Shown in pieces: positions 36,636 to 44,906 of a stretch of 64,000 nucleotides of DNA (positions are counted from its first letter, which is position 1; each line of letters begins with the position of its first letter). The notes under the pieces were generated by a model. The model saw nothing but the letters and a program-made list of their open reading frames with translations, had not been told where the DNA came from and did not search any database. The DNA lies in the NCBI GenBank assembly GCA_020637795.1, contig JACKJT010000003.1, positions 310,001 through 374,000 on the forward strand, written 5' to 3'. Position numbers and translations under genes: made by a program. Origin of the DNA: Hoeflea sp. (GTDB lineage Bacteria; Pseudomonadota; Alphaproteobacteria; Rhizobiales; Rhizobiaceae).

Positions 36636-37991
36636 TCATCGCACTTTCATCGCGGTTAACGCCGGAATATCCAGTGGATTGGCCCAGGGACACTCCGGGA
36701 ACGGCGTCAGCTTCGCCAATCGTGCCAGCGCCTGGGCGACGGGCAATTGCTGCACCGGCAGAATATGCGAGCTGCGGCCCGCAAGACGCTGGCAGACAAA
36801 TCCGCCGACGACACCGTCCTCCGGGCCCCAATCTGCCTCCGACAGGCGGGAATCGCGACTGAAAACGGGCATGACACCGCCATTTCCGCCCCCTGACACG
36901 GTCAGCGCCGATGTGCGCGAGAGATTGTGAACGCGAAAGCGCCGGTCCCAGACGCCCCGGCCATCCGGTTCGAGGCTGAGCCCGGTTACGTCGCGGCGTT
37001 CCCGCCCGAGAGCAAAACAGCTTCCGTTGTTCCGGATCAGCGTCCGTCCGAGGCTGATTGCCCCGCCCTCACCGCCACCCGCGGATGAGCTGACGAAACC
37101 GGCAAGCGTCGCTTTGCCGCGCCTGTCGAGCGGACGCGAAGCCCCGCCGCACCAGTCGATCAGGGCTTCCAGCGCCGCTGTCGTCACCTCCGGCCCATCG
37201 TTCGGCCGGTATCGCATCCGGACCAGGCCGTCCGCATCGACATGACAACGGGCATCGATGAAGTCCGCCGCCAGGCAGGCAAGCCGAAAACGGGCGATCG
37301 CGATCTGCGACCCATCGGAGCCGCCAGGCGCTGATCCCTGATCGCCGAGCCTGGAGCGAACCCGCACCCTCTCGAAACGCGGGTCGTTGTTGGACGGGTC
37401 CTCGATCCAGTCCTCGACACCCTTGTCACGAAGAAACTCGCGGATTGTCATGCGCGGCAATCCCGTGAGCGGCCGCAACACCCACATGCGGCCCTCGAAC
37501 AGGGTTGCCGGCGGAATGCCGGCGAGGCCCGGTGCATCCTCCGATGCACTGCGGGCCCGGCGCATTACCAATGTCTCGGCCTGGTCATCACGCGTATGCG
37601 CGGTGAGCACGGCCGAGAGCCCGAGGCGGGCGGATGCTTCGGCCAGCAACCGGTAACGGGCGGCCCTTGCCGCGGCTTGCAGTCCGGTCTCTGGCTGGCC
37701 GGCTTCCCATCTCAGCGTCTCGTGACGAATGCCGAGCCGCCGGCAGCGGGTTTTGACCCAGCGTGCCTCGTCGGCCGATCCGGGGCGCAGGCCGTGATCG
37801 ACGCTCAACGCCACCAGCTTTACTGCCGGCATCAGGGCGGCAAGCCCATAGAGCAGTCCGAGTGAATCCGAACCTCCCGACACGGCCACGCCAAGCGGGC
37901 GATGATCGGTCAGGTGGGCCAAAAATTTCGAAAGGCAGTCAAGCAAGGAGTGCGGCGTGTGCGTGGTGCCGCCCGAATGATCGGGCTTCAT
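36636..37991 (-). CDS. tilS: tRNA(Ile)-lysidine synthetase TilS
   Basis: About 451 residues. It attaches lysine to C34 of tRNA-Ile(CAU), which lets it read AUA. The PP-loop SGGSDSLGL is at about 38-46, and LTAHTRDDQAETLVMRRARS is the second conserved motif. The C-terminal third is poorly conserved, as is usual in the family. The start is ATG 37991; a TTG 12 bp earlier could also serve, and neither has a strong ribosome site. It starts 16 bp after cpoB, in the classical rhizobial tol-tilS-ftsH order. Confidence 0.93.
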   Translation of the reverse strand: MKPDHSGGTTHTPHSLLDCLSKFLAHLTDHRPLGVAVSGGSDSLGLLYGLAALMPAVKLVALSVDHGLRPGSADEARWVKTRCRRLGIRHETLRWEAGQPETGLQAAARAARYRLLAEASARLGLSAVLTAHTRDDQAETLVMRRARSASEDAPGLAGIPPATLFEGRMWVLRPLTGLPRMTIREFLRDKGVEDWIEDPSNNDPRFERVRVRSRLGDQGSAPGGSDGSQIAIARFRLACLAADFIDARCHVDADGLVRMRYRPNDGPEVTTAALEALIDWCGGASRPLDRRGKATLAGFVSSSAGGGEGGAISLGRTLIRNNGSCFALGRERRDVTGLSLEPDGRGVWDRRFRVHNLSRTSALTVSGGGNGGVMPVFSRDSRLSEADWGPEDGVVGGFVCQRLAGRSSHILPVQQLPVAQALARLAKLTPFPECPWANPLDIPALTAMKVR

Positions 37992-38007
37992 CGGGTTCGA
38001 CAAGAAC

Positions 38008-38910
38008 TCAGCAGCTCGCCAGTCTCTGTTCTTCGCTGACCTTGGCGCGAACCGCCGCGGAGGCGCCCGGATAGCGGATCAGCACCTCGCGCAGCGTGGC
38101 GCAGGCTGTTTCGCGGTTGTCGAGCTTGGCCAGCGACATGCCGAGCTTGAGCAGCGTATCGGCGCCCTTGTCGGCGCGGGGGTAACGCTTGTGGGCGTCG
38201 AGAAAGGTCTTGGCGGACTCCTGGTATCGGCCTTGCGAATATTGCGCCTCGCCCAGCCAGAACATGGCGTCCGAGGCACGCGGATCGTCCGGATTGCTGG
38301 CGACGTAATCCTGGAACACCTGCTCGGCCAGCGCATAGTCGCCGGCCAGCATGTGATTGTATCCGGCCTGGTACATGTCTTCCGGCGACGACAGCGAGGC
38401 CGTCTCGCTTCCGCCATCCATCGGCTGGATGATTCCGCCAATGAGATCGCCCTTGTCATCGAACCGGATGGTTCCAAGATCCGTTGCCGGAGCCCCGGTG
38501 CCCTGCGTGTCCGGGGTCGTCGACGCAGTGGTCGATTGCTCGATGCCCGGCTGCGTGACGGCCGGTCCGGCATCGCCGCGCTGGTTGCCGGTCTTCTCGA
38601 GCTCCTGGAAGCGGAACTCGTTGTCCTGCTGCATCTGGCGCATCTGCTCCTGCATCTGCAACAGCTGGAACCCGAGTTCCTCGATGCGGCCATTGAGCCC
38701 GCGGACCTGCTCCTCGAGCTGCCCGATGCGGAAGACCGGATCTCCGCTCTGCGCCAGGATCACTGGTGCGCGGCTTGTGTCCGCAGCTCCCACCGGTGCC
38801 GGCGGCACCGGTGATTGTTGCAAAAAGGCGGAAAGCAGCGGCGCTGCATTCACGGGGTACGCGAATGCACTGATCGCCACCGCTGCGAGTAGTCTGGAAA
38901 AGGGTTTCAT
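38008..38910 (-). CDS. cpoB: CpoB (YbgF) periplasmic TPR coordinator
   Basis: 300 residues. The signal peptide is about 1-23 (LLAAVAISAFAYPVNA). A coiled coil follows (about 50-105, RIGQLEEQVRGLNGRIEELG, then Q/M-rich), then a linker and TPR repeats (about 180-295, AGYNHMLAGDYALAEQVFQD; FWLGEAQYSQGRYQESAKTF). CpoB links Tol-Pal constriction to peptidoglycan synthesis. ATG 38910 was chosen because it starts the signal peptide. It comes after the pal terminator, so it probably has its own promoter as well as read-through. Confidence 0.93.
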   Translation of the reverse strand: MKPFSRLLAAVAISAFAYPVNAAPLLSAFLQQSPVPPAPVGAADTSRAPVILAQSGDPVFRIGQLEEQVRGLNGRIEELGFQLLQMQEQMRQMQQDNEFRFQELEKTGNQRGDAGPAVTQPGIEQSTTASTTPDTQGTGAPATDLGTIRFDDKGDLIGGIIQPMDGGSETASLSSPEDMYQAGYNHMLAGDYALAEQVFQDYVASNPDDPRASDAMFWLGEAQYSQGRYQESAKTFLDAHKRYPRADKGADTLLKLGMSLAKLDNRETACATLREVLIRYPGASAAVRAKVSEEQRLASC

Positions 38911-39017
38911 CGGCCTGACCTCATGACGCGGGTAATTGCCCGGACAACTGGATAACGCATGGCGGGATAGCAAATCAACGCACAAACCGGCCAAACTATG
39001 GTCAAACGGACCGGCCA

Positions 39018-39048
39018 CAAAAAAGATGGCGGCCCGGGGGCCGCCATC
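39018..39048 (-). terminator. Rho-independent terminator of the tol-pal operon
   Basis: On the minus strand GATGGCGGCC / GGCCGCCATC with a CCCG loop, then TTTTTT. It lies about 27 bp after the pal stop. Confidence 0.9.
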
Positions 39049-39074
39049 TCGCATTCCAGAGCTTCAATCTGCCG

Positions 39075-39581
39075 TCAGCTTCCGGCGCCGCCGAGAACGG
39101 TAACCGCGCGCCGGTTCTGCGACCAGCAGGAGATGTCGTCGCAGACCGCGACCGGACGCTCCTTGCCGAACGAGATCGTGCGTATGCGGTTGGCCTGGAT
39201 GCCGCGGGTGGAGAGGTACTGCCGCGTGGCGGCCGCGCGGCGGGCGCCCAGTGCAAGGTTGTATTCGCGGGTGCCGCGCTCGTCGGCATGGCCCTCAACC
39301 GTGATCTGGTAGTTCGGATACTGGTTGAGCCACTGTGCCTGGCGATCGAGCGTCGCGGCCGCATCGGCCCGGATCACCGAGGAATCGGTGTCGAAGAAGA
39401 TCCGGTCGCCGACATTGACGGTGAAGTCCTGCTGGGTGCCCGGAGCCGCATTGCCGGCCAGGCCGAGATCCGCGGCGTTGTTGGGCAGGTTGTTCTTTTT
39501 CGAAGCGCAGCCTGTCAGCACGAGCGCTGTGAACAGCGCGATCATCGCCGGGTTGCGGGCAAATTCTTGCATGCGGCGCAT
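39075..39581 (-). CDS. pal: Peptidoglycan-associated lipoprotein Pal
   Basis: 168 residues. The lipoprotein signal ends LVLTGCASKK, with lipidated Cys at about position 25. The OmpA-like peptidoglycan-binding domain (about 60-165) has IRADAAATLDRQAQWL, VEGHADERGTREYNLALGAR and the diaminopimelate-binding Asp/Arg pair. It links the outer membrane to the wall and is recruited to division sites through TolB. ATG 39581 has AGGAG 7 bp upstream; frames open further upstream are rejected. Confidence 0.96.
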   Translation of the reverse strand: MRRMQEFARNPAMIALFTALVLTGCASKKNNLPNNAADLGLAGNAAPGTQQDFTVNVGDRIFFDTDSSVIRADAAATLDRQAQWLNQYPNYQITVEGHADERGTREYNLALGARRAAATRQYLSTRGIQANRIRTISFGKERPVAVCDDISCWSQNRRAVTVLGGAGS

Positions 39582-39747
39582 GGCCGAACTCCTTGGACGT
39601 GTTTGGTTGACCATTTGTAACCGGTCGCGGTTAATCGGCGTTGAAGAAAGACAGTTAAGATTCTCTCTATTTCGTCTCTGTTTGCAGCGTTTGAACGCAC
39701 AATGCGGCGCAAAGACGGCGAAATCCTGCCCTTTTCGGGATCTACCC

Positions 39748-41061
39748 CTACTCCAGCAAGGGCGACCAGGCCGGGTCAGACGCATAGGTCGGCGTGCTCA
39801 CGAGCTGCTCGTTGTAGCCCGTCAGGTCGATCGAGTAGATCTGCGGACCGCCGGCGCCGGCAGGCTGGCGGAAGAACATCAGCACCCGCCCGTTGGGGCT
39901 CCAGGTCGGTCCTTCGTTGTGAAAGCCGGTAGTCAGGATGCGCTCGCCTGAGCCGTCGGTCCGCATCACCCCGATCGAGAATTTGCCGCCCGATTGCTTG
40001 GTGAACGCGATCAGATCGCCGCGCGGCGACCACACCGGCGTCGAATAGGAGCCGTCTCCGAATGACACGCGGCGCTGGTTGGAACCGTCCGCGCCCATGA
40101 TGTAGAGCTGCTGGCGTCCGCCCCGGTCGCTTTCGAAAACGATCTGGCTGCCGTCGGGCGAGTAGGACGGCGAGGTGTCGATTGCGGCGGTGTTGGTCAG
40201 CCGCGTGGTCGAACGCGACCTCAGGTCCATCGTGTAGATATTGGCGTTGCCTTCCTGCTGAAGGCTCATGATCACCTTCTGGCCATCCGGCGAGAACCGC
40301 GGCGAGAACGTCATGCCCGGGAAATTGCCGACCAGCTCGCGCTGACCGGTTTCCAGCTGCAGCAGGTAGACCCGCGGCTGGCCGCCCTCGAACGACATGT
40401 AGGTGATTTCCTGGCGGCTTGGCGAGAACCGCGGCGTCAGCACGATGTCGTTGGCGTTGGTCAGCATGCGCAGGTTGGCACCGTCCTGGTCCATGATCGC
40501 CAGCTGTTTCTGACGCGCGGTCTTCGGGCCGCTTTCCGACACGAACACCACGCGGCTGTCGAAATAACCCTTCTCGCCGGTCAGCCGCTCATAGATCGAA
40601 TCGGCGATGATGTGCGCCACGCGCCGCCAGTTCTCGGGCCGGGTGAAGAACTGTTCGCCCGAAAGCTGCTGATTGGCAAAAGTGTCCCACAGACGGAACT
40701 CCGCCCTGAGACGCCCGTCGGCCTCGCGCGCCAGCCGGCCGGTCACCAGCGCCTGGGCGTTGATCACCCGCCAGTCCTCAAACCGCGGCGCCGCGTCGGG
40801 ATTGGAGATCTTCTCGATGAACGCTGCCTTGGCGATCGGCGCGAACAGCCCGGACCGCTTGAGGTCCGCCGCCACCACCGCGGCGATCTGCGCGCCCAGA
40901 TCATCGTTGGAGATGAAATCGGTGATCGCGATCAGCAAGGGCTCGACATTGGCGCGATTGATATCGATCTCGACGACAGCCCGTGCCGGACCCGCCGTCA
41001 GCAGGACCAGTGCGGCAACCATTGCCAGTGGAAAGACGAGAATCTGGTTGATCATTTTCAT
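39748..41061 (-). CDS. tolB: Tol-Pal system periplasmic protein TolB
   Basis: 437 residues. Signal peptide about 1-28 (VFPLAMVAALVLLTAGPARA), then an N-terminal alpha/beta domain (about 29-165) and a six-bladed WD40-like propeller built of DPP-type repeats (FSPSRQEITYMSFEGGQPRV; YSPDGSQIVFESDRGGRQQL; WSPNGRVLMFFRQPAGAGG). It binds Pal and TolA. It is 18 bp after tolA, in one operon with tolQRA and pal. Confidence 0.97.
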   Translation of the reverse strand: MKMINQILVFPLAMVAALVLLTAGPARAVVEIDINRANVEPLLIAITDFISNDDLGAQIAAVVAADLKRSGLFAPIAKAAFIEKISNPDAAPRFEDWRVINAQALVTGRLAREADGRLRAEFRLWDTFANQQLSGEQFFTRPENWRRVAHIIADSIYERLTGEKGYFDSRVVFVSESGPKTARQKQLAIMDQDGANLRMLTNANDIVLTPRFSPSRQEITYMSFEGGQPRVYLLQLETGQRELVGNFPGMTFSPRFSPDGQKVIMSLQQEGNANIYTMDLRSRSTTRLTNTAAIDTSPSYSPDGSQIVFESDRGGRQQLYIMGADGSNQRRVSFGDGSYSTPVWSPRGDLIAFTKQSGGKFSIGVMRTDGSGERILTTGFHNEGPTWSPNGRVLMFFRQPAGAGGPQIYSIDLTGYNEQLVSTPTYASDPAWSPLLE

Positions 41062-41079
41062 AATGCAGCCTTTCAGCGC

Positions 41080-42120
41080 TTAGAACATCTGGCTCGGATC
41101 GAAGTTCACGATCACTTCAGCCCATGAATCATACTTCTCTTTCGGCAACTGGTAGGGCTGGGCCCTGAGCACCGCACGCCGGGCGCTGCCGGACAGGGTA
41201 CCACGGGTTCCCGCAGATCCGCCGCTGGCGGAAACATCCGGTTCGCCAATGATATTGCCCGCCGGATCAAGCCGCATCTTGACCGTGACCCGCACGTCTC
41301 CGCCATCGGCCATGCCGGGAATGATGTTCCAGTATTTCTGGATCTGGCCCCGGAGCGCATCCATCTCGCTCTGGCTCAGCGTGTTGCCGCGCGTGGTTCG
41401 CTGGCCGCCGAGCGATGCGGTTTCCGTCGAGCGCTTGGCGCCGCCGCCAGCCGCATCCTGCTTGTTGAGGAGGGCCGCCACCTCGTCGGCATTGAAATCG
41501 CTCTCTTTCGACGAGGTCTTCTCCTGCACTTCCGGCTTTGCGGCCGCCTTCACCGGTTCGGGCCGCGTCTGCGGCACCGGGCCGGCACTCGGCAGGGCCG
41601 CAAACTGCGGTTCGGCCGGGGCAGCCTCGGTGATTGCCTCGGCCACGGGATCGGGCGTTGTCTGCTCCGGCAAGGACGCGACCTCGACCGGCGCCGGCGC
41701 AGGTTCTGCCGGCTTTTCAGGTACTGGTGTCGGTTCGGCCGTCTTGACCGGCTCCGGCTTCGGCGCCGGCTCGGGCTTCGGCGCGGGTTTTTCCGCAGGC
41801 TTCGGCGGCGCCTCGGAAACAACTTCCTTCGGGCTCGGCGTGGCTGCTTCGCTGGACTTCAGATCGACGGAGTTGTCGCCGGCATTCTGCGCGTCGGGCA
41901 CCGGATCGGGACGCGACGTCGGCGTAGGTGCTGCCTTCTCGGCCACCGGCGCGGTCTTCACCCCCTGCTGGATCTGGGTGATCTCCTCGATCGGCACGAT
42001 GCTGACCGGAAACGATTCCACATCGGCGACTTCAAGCGTCCGCGGCGCTGTGAAGGATGACAGGGCAACGCCCAGCACCAGCGCATGCAATACCGTCGAT
42101 GTCGCCAGACTTCCCTTCAT
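41080..42120 (-). CDS. tolA: Cell-envelope integrity protein TolA
   Basis: 346 residues. One N-terminal membrane anchor (about 5-27, LATSTVLHALVLGVALSSF, with the SxxH-type start). A long Pro/Glu/Ala/Lys linker (about 55-190) is expected to be extended. The C-terminal domain is TonB/TolA-like (about 255-346, MDALRGQIQKYWNIIPGMAD; VTVKMRLDPAGNIIGEPDVS). It transmits proton-motive energy from TolQR to TolB and Pal during constriction. The Pro-rich middle is typical of rhizobial TolA rather than the helical E. coli type. Confidence 0.92.
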   Translation of the reverse strand: MKGSLATSTVLHALVLGVALSSFTAPRTLEVADVESFPVSIVPIEEITQIQQGVKTAPVAEKAAPTPTSRPDPVPDAQNAGDNSVDLKSSEAATPSPKEVVSEAPPKPAEKPAPKPEPAPKPEPVKTAEPTPVPEKPAEPAPAPVEVASLPEQTTPDPVAEAITEAAPAEPQFAALPSAGPVPQTRPEPVKAAAKPEVQEKTSSKESDFNADEVAALLNKQDAAGGGAKRSTETASLGGQRTTRGNTLSQSEMDALRGQIQKYWNIIPGMADGGDVRVTVKMRLDPAGNIIGEPDVSASGGSAGTRGTLSGSARRAVLRAQPYQLPKEKYDSWAEVIVNFDPSQMF

Positions 42121-42130
42121 CAGCGCGCCG

Positions 42131-42583
42131 TCAACTGTCCTGTTCCTGCAGTGTCACCAGGCCGAGATTCTTGAAGCCGGCCGCCGAGATACGGGCCATC
42201 ACCTTCATCACGGTGCCGTAATCGGCATTGGTGTCGCCGCGGACATAGATCCGCTCCTCATAGCCGGTGGTGGCAATCGCCTCGAGCTTGGCAACGACTT
42301 CATCGATCGGGATTTCGGTCTCCTGCAGGAACACCTGGCCCGACGAATTGACCGAAACGGTGATCGGCTGGGTTTCGGAATTCAGCGCCTTGGCTTCGGT
42401 CTCCGGCAGATCGATCGGCACACCGACGGTCAGCAGGGGGGCTGCGACCATGAAGATGATCAACAGCACCAGCATCACGTCCACAAACGGCGTGACGTTG
42501 ATTTCGCTCAACAGCTGCTTGCGGCGGCCACGCAGTCCGCGGCGCGATCCGCCGCTCCGGCCACCCGATACGGACATGCCCAT
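42131..42583 (-). CDS. tolR: TolR (ExbD/TolR family)
   Basis: 150 residues. A basic N-terminus (GGSRRGLRGRRKQLL) precedes one membrane span (about 32-50) with the essential Asp in SEINVTPFVDVMLVLLIIFM. A periplasmic domain follows (DLPETEAKALNSETQPITVS; RGDTNADYGTVMKVMARISA). It forms the proton channel with TolQ. It is located 10 bp after tolA's upstream neighbour boundary and 9 bp after tolQ, within the operon. Confidence 0.95.
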   Translation of the reverse strand: MGMSVSGGRSGGSRRGLRGRRKQLLSEINVTPFVDVMLVLLIIFMVAAPLLTVGVPIDLPETEAKALNSETQPITVSVNSSGQVFLQETEIPIDEVVAKLEAIATTGYEERIYVRGDTNADYGTVMKVMARISAAGFKNLGLVTLQEQDS

Positions 42584-42592
42584 GAGCGCCCC

Positions 42593-43309
42593 CTATTCCG
42601 CGGCCTGACGGGCGTTCAACCGCTCGTCGATCTGGCGCGACAGGATGCCGGAAAACTCGTCGGCAAAGCCTTCCATGCGGGCCGACAGCTTGCCGGCATC
42701 GGAGGAAAACTTGTTGTAGGCGATAACCGCCGGAATGGCGGCGAGCAGGCCGATGGCGGTTGCAAGCAGCGCTTCGGCAATGCCCGGCGCCACCACGGCA
42801 AGGTTGGTGGATTTCGATCCGGCGATGGCCTGAAACGAGGTCATGATGCCGACCACTGTGCCGAACAGGCCGATGAACGGCGCCGCCGATCCGATCGTCG
42901 CCAGCGAACCGAGCCGGGCTTCCAGCGCATCCGCCTCGCGCGAAAGTGTCACGTCCATCGCCTTGTCGATGCGCATCTGCAGGCCGATCGGCGACTTGGC
43001 GCCACGCTCGAAGGACTTCTTCCATTCGCGCATCGCCGAGACGAAGATCGCGCTCATGCCGGACGATTTCCTGTCCGCCAGGGTCCGGTACAGTTCCTCG
43101 AGCGACTGACCCGACCAGAACACCTGCTCGAACTGATCGAGCTGTCGGCGGAACTTGCCGAACGAGATCCATTTGTCGGCGACGATGGCCCAGGTCCAGA
43201 TCGATGCGCCGATCAGGCCAAGCATGACGATCTTGACCACAAAACCAGCCTGCATGAAGAGCGACCAGAGCGTTACGTCGCTGGTTGCTGCAAGTCCAAC
43301 CTGTTCCAT
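42593..43309 (-). CDS. tolQ: TolQ (ExbB/TolQ family)
   Basis: 238 residues. Three membrane spans (about 15-37, 138-160, 172-195); the last two carry IGSAAPFIGLFGTVVGIMTS and AEALLATAIGLLAAIPAVIA, the conserved ExbB/TolQ pore motifs. It forms the pentameric stator with TolR. It is the first gene of the tolQRAB-pal operon. Unlike the usual rhizobial order, ybgC does not abut it: map lies between, and a 242-bp promoter region with a CtrA-like box precedes tolQ. Confidence 0.96.
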   Translation of the reverse strand: MEQVGLAATSDVTLWSLFMQAGFVVKIVMLGLIGASIWTWAIVADKWISFGKFRRQLDQFEQVFWSGQSLEELYRTLADRKSSGMSAIFVSAMREWKKSFERGAKSPIGLQMRIDKAMDVTLSREADALEARLGSLATIGSAAPFIGLFGTVVGIMTSFQAIAGSKSTNLAVVAPGIAEALLATAIGLLAAIPAVIAYNKFSSDAGKLSARMEGFADEFSGILSRQIDERLNARQAAE

Positions 43310-43492
43310 TCAATTACCCTCGAATCCAAACGCCCGGCTTTATTACCGGGCGGCCAAGACGTCACTTTTGCCGGGAGACCAGAAGTGAGCGATTGCCGCC
43401 TAACCACTTTCAAAGTCTTCTCGCGGTCAAATTTGGTCAAAGGATGGCGCACGCGATCCGCGCAATCCTCATGATTTCTCTAATAAATTATT

Positions 43493-43516
43493 ATGGTTAA
43501 GGCTTGGTTAGGATTC
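43493..43516 (-). promoter_or_regulatory. CtrA-box-like site and GANTC upstream of tolQ
   Basis: Read on either strand, TTAA (43497-43500), 7 bp, TTAG (43508-43511) matches the CtrA box at 7 of 8 positions. It contains the TTAACCAT half-site on the minus strand (43500-43493) and is followed by GATTC at 43512-43516. It lies about 190 bp before tolQ. It would place tol-pal under cell-cycle control; binding is inferred only. Confidence 0.45.
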
Positions 43517-43551
43517 AAACCCGGTGCAACCAGGCCTTCCCGAGCCGTCCG

Positions 43552-44307
43552 TCAATCGGGAAGCGTGAGGATCACCGGGCCGTTGCGGCTGACCACGACC
43601 GTGTGTTCGAACTGGACCGTCAACGCCCGCGGGTAGCCGTGAAGGGTCCAGGCATCCTCGTCATCCTCGCTCTCGGCGACGGTGGCGCCAAGCGACAGGA
43701 ACGGCTCGACGGTAAAGACCTGCCCCTCCGTCATCAGCCGTTTTTCGTGCCGGTCCGGCCAGGTGGCGATTTCCGACGGCTCCTCGTGCAACGACTGCCC
43801 AACCCCATGACTGGCGAGATTGCGGATCAGCGTGTAGCCGTTCTTTTGGGCGAACTTGCCGATCACGTCGCCGATCGCGGCATACCGCGCCCCGGTTTTG
43901 ACCTGGGCCAGACCTTTCGACAGCGCCCGTTTTCCGTCCCGCAGCAGCCGGCCGGTTCGCGCCGCCACCGGGGCGACGCCAAAGGACGCGCCGGTGTCGC
44001 CGAAATAGCCGTCCTTGAGCGCCGAAACGTCGATGTTGACGAGGTCTCCGGCCGCGATCACCCGCTCGCCGGGAATGCCATGGGCAACTTCCTCGTTGAC
44101 CGAAATGCAGGTCGCACCGGGAAACTGGTAACAGAATTCAGGCGCCGACTGGGCGCCGTGATCTTCGAGATAGCGTCGCCCGATCATGTCGAGCTCGCCG
44201 GTGGTCATCCCCGGTTCCATGGCCGTCGCCATCGTCCGGATCGTGTTGGCGCAGATGCGTCCGATCTCGCGGAGCTTCTCGAGGTCATCGTCCGAGGAAA
44301 CAACCAT
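43552..44307 (-). CDS. map: Type I methionine aminopeptidase
   Basis: 251 residues. It removes the initiator Met from new proteins. The pita-bread fold metal ligands are visible: first Asp in LVNIDVSALKDGYFGDTGAS (both D ligands), His in IRNLASHGVGQSLHEEP, Glu in FTVEPFLSLG and the last Glu in QFEHTVVV. The substrate-side His lies in NEEVAHGIPG. The start overlaps the ybgC stop by 1 bp (TGATG), so translation is coupled to ybgC. It may be a second Map copy of the genome; the essential one cannot be told apart here. Confidence 0.95.
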   Translation of the reverse strand: MVVSSDDDLEKLREIGRICANTIRTMATAMEPGMTTGELDMIGRRYLEDHGAQSAPEFCYQFPGATCISVNEEVAHGIPGERVIAAGDLVNIDVSALKDGYFGDTGASFGVAPVAARTGRLLRDGKRALSKGLAQVKTGARYAAIGDVIGKFAQKNGYTLIRNLASHGVGQSLHEEPSEIATWPDRHEKRLMTEGQVFTVEPFLSLGATVAESEDDEDAWTLHGYPRALTVQFEHTVVVSRNGPVILTLPD

Positions 44308-44780
44308 CAGTTCGCCTCCCCTTCCGGCTCGCGAGCCTCGCCCGCGCCCAGAAAACGCTGCATCAGCGCATCCGGCAGCCGCCGCGCCCGGCCAAATCCG
44401 TTGATCACCGCGACCGTCACCTCGGCAGCCGCCAGTACCTGGTCATCGCGCGTGATCGCCTGGCTGAGCAGCATCCGCGCGCCGCGGACCTCGGCGGGCG
44501 TCGTCACGATGGTCAGCACGTCATCCATGCGCGCCGGCGACCTGAAATCGATTTCCATTCGCCTGACCACGAAGGCCACGGCGTCCGCGGGATCGGTCTG
44601 CGCATGCAGCTGCCCCTGCGACACGCCGAGAAGCCGGATGTAGTCGGTGCGGCCGCGCTCGAAAAAATGCAGATAGCGCGCGTGATAGACAAATCCGGAG
44701 AAATCCGTGTCCTCGTAATAGACCCGCTGCGTCAGCCGATGGCTGCCGTCCTGCATGTGTCCCGATAGCGATATGTCCAT
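44307..44780 (-). CDS. ybgC: YbgC-type acyl-CoA thioesterase
   Basis: 157 residues, a hot-dog fold. The catalytic Asp sits in VYYEDTDFSGFVYHARYLHF, the 4-hydroxybenzoyl-CoA thioesterase / YbgC signature. It hydrolyses acyl-CoA or acyl-ACP, possibly for phospholipid supply linked to Tol-Pal. In most proteobacteria ybgC directly precedes tolQ; here map is interposed. It is divergent from sqdB, with 126 bp between starts. Confidence 0.94.
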   Translation of the reverse strand: MDISLSGHMQDGSHRLTQRVYYEDTDFSGFVYHARYLHFFERGRTDYIRLLGVSQGQLHAQTDPADAVAFVVRRMEIDFRSPARMDDVLTIVTTPAEVRGARMLLSQAITRDDQVLAAAEVTVAVINGFGRARRLPDALMQRFLGAGEAREPEGEAN

Positions 44781-44906
44781 TGTTCCGGCCTGCCTGATCC
44801 CGCGCCTCGTTTATCCACAGCCCCAAGTTGGATTTGAGACAATCGTGTTTCTGTCATAAAACCGATCTATCAGGATTAAAACCATGCAGGCACAGGAGAA
44901 TCATCG

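Noticed and set aside
41249..43474. 741-codon plus-strand open frame over tolA/tolR/tolQ
   Set aside because: Antisense to the Tol genes, Ser/Gly-rich in the tolA linker, no domain.
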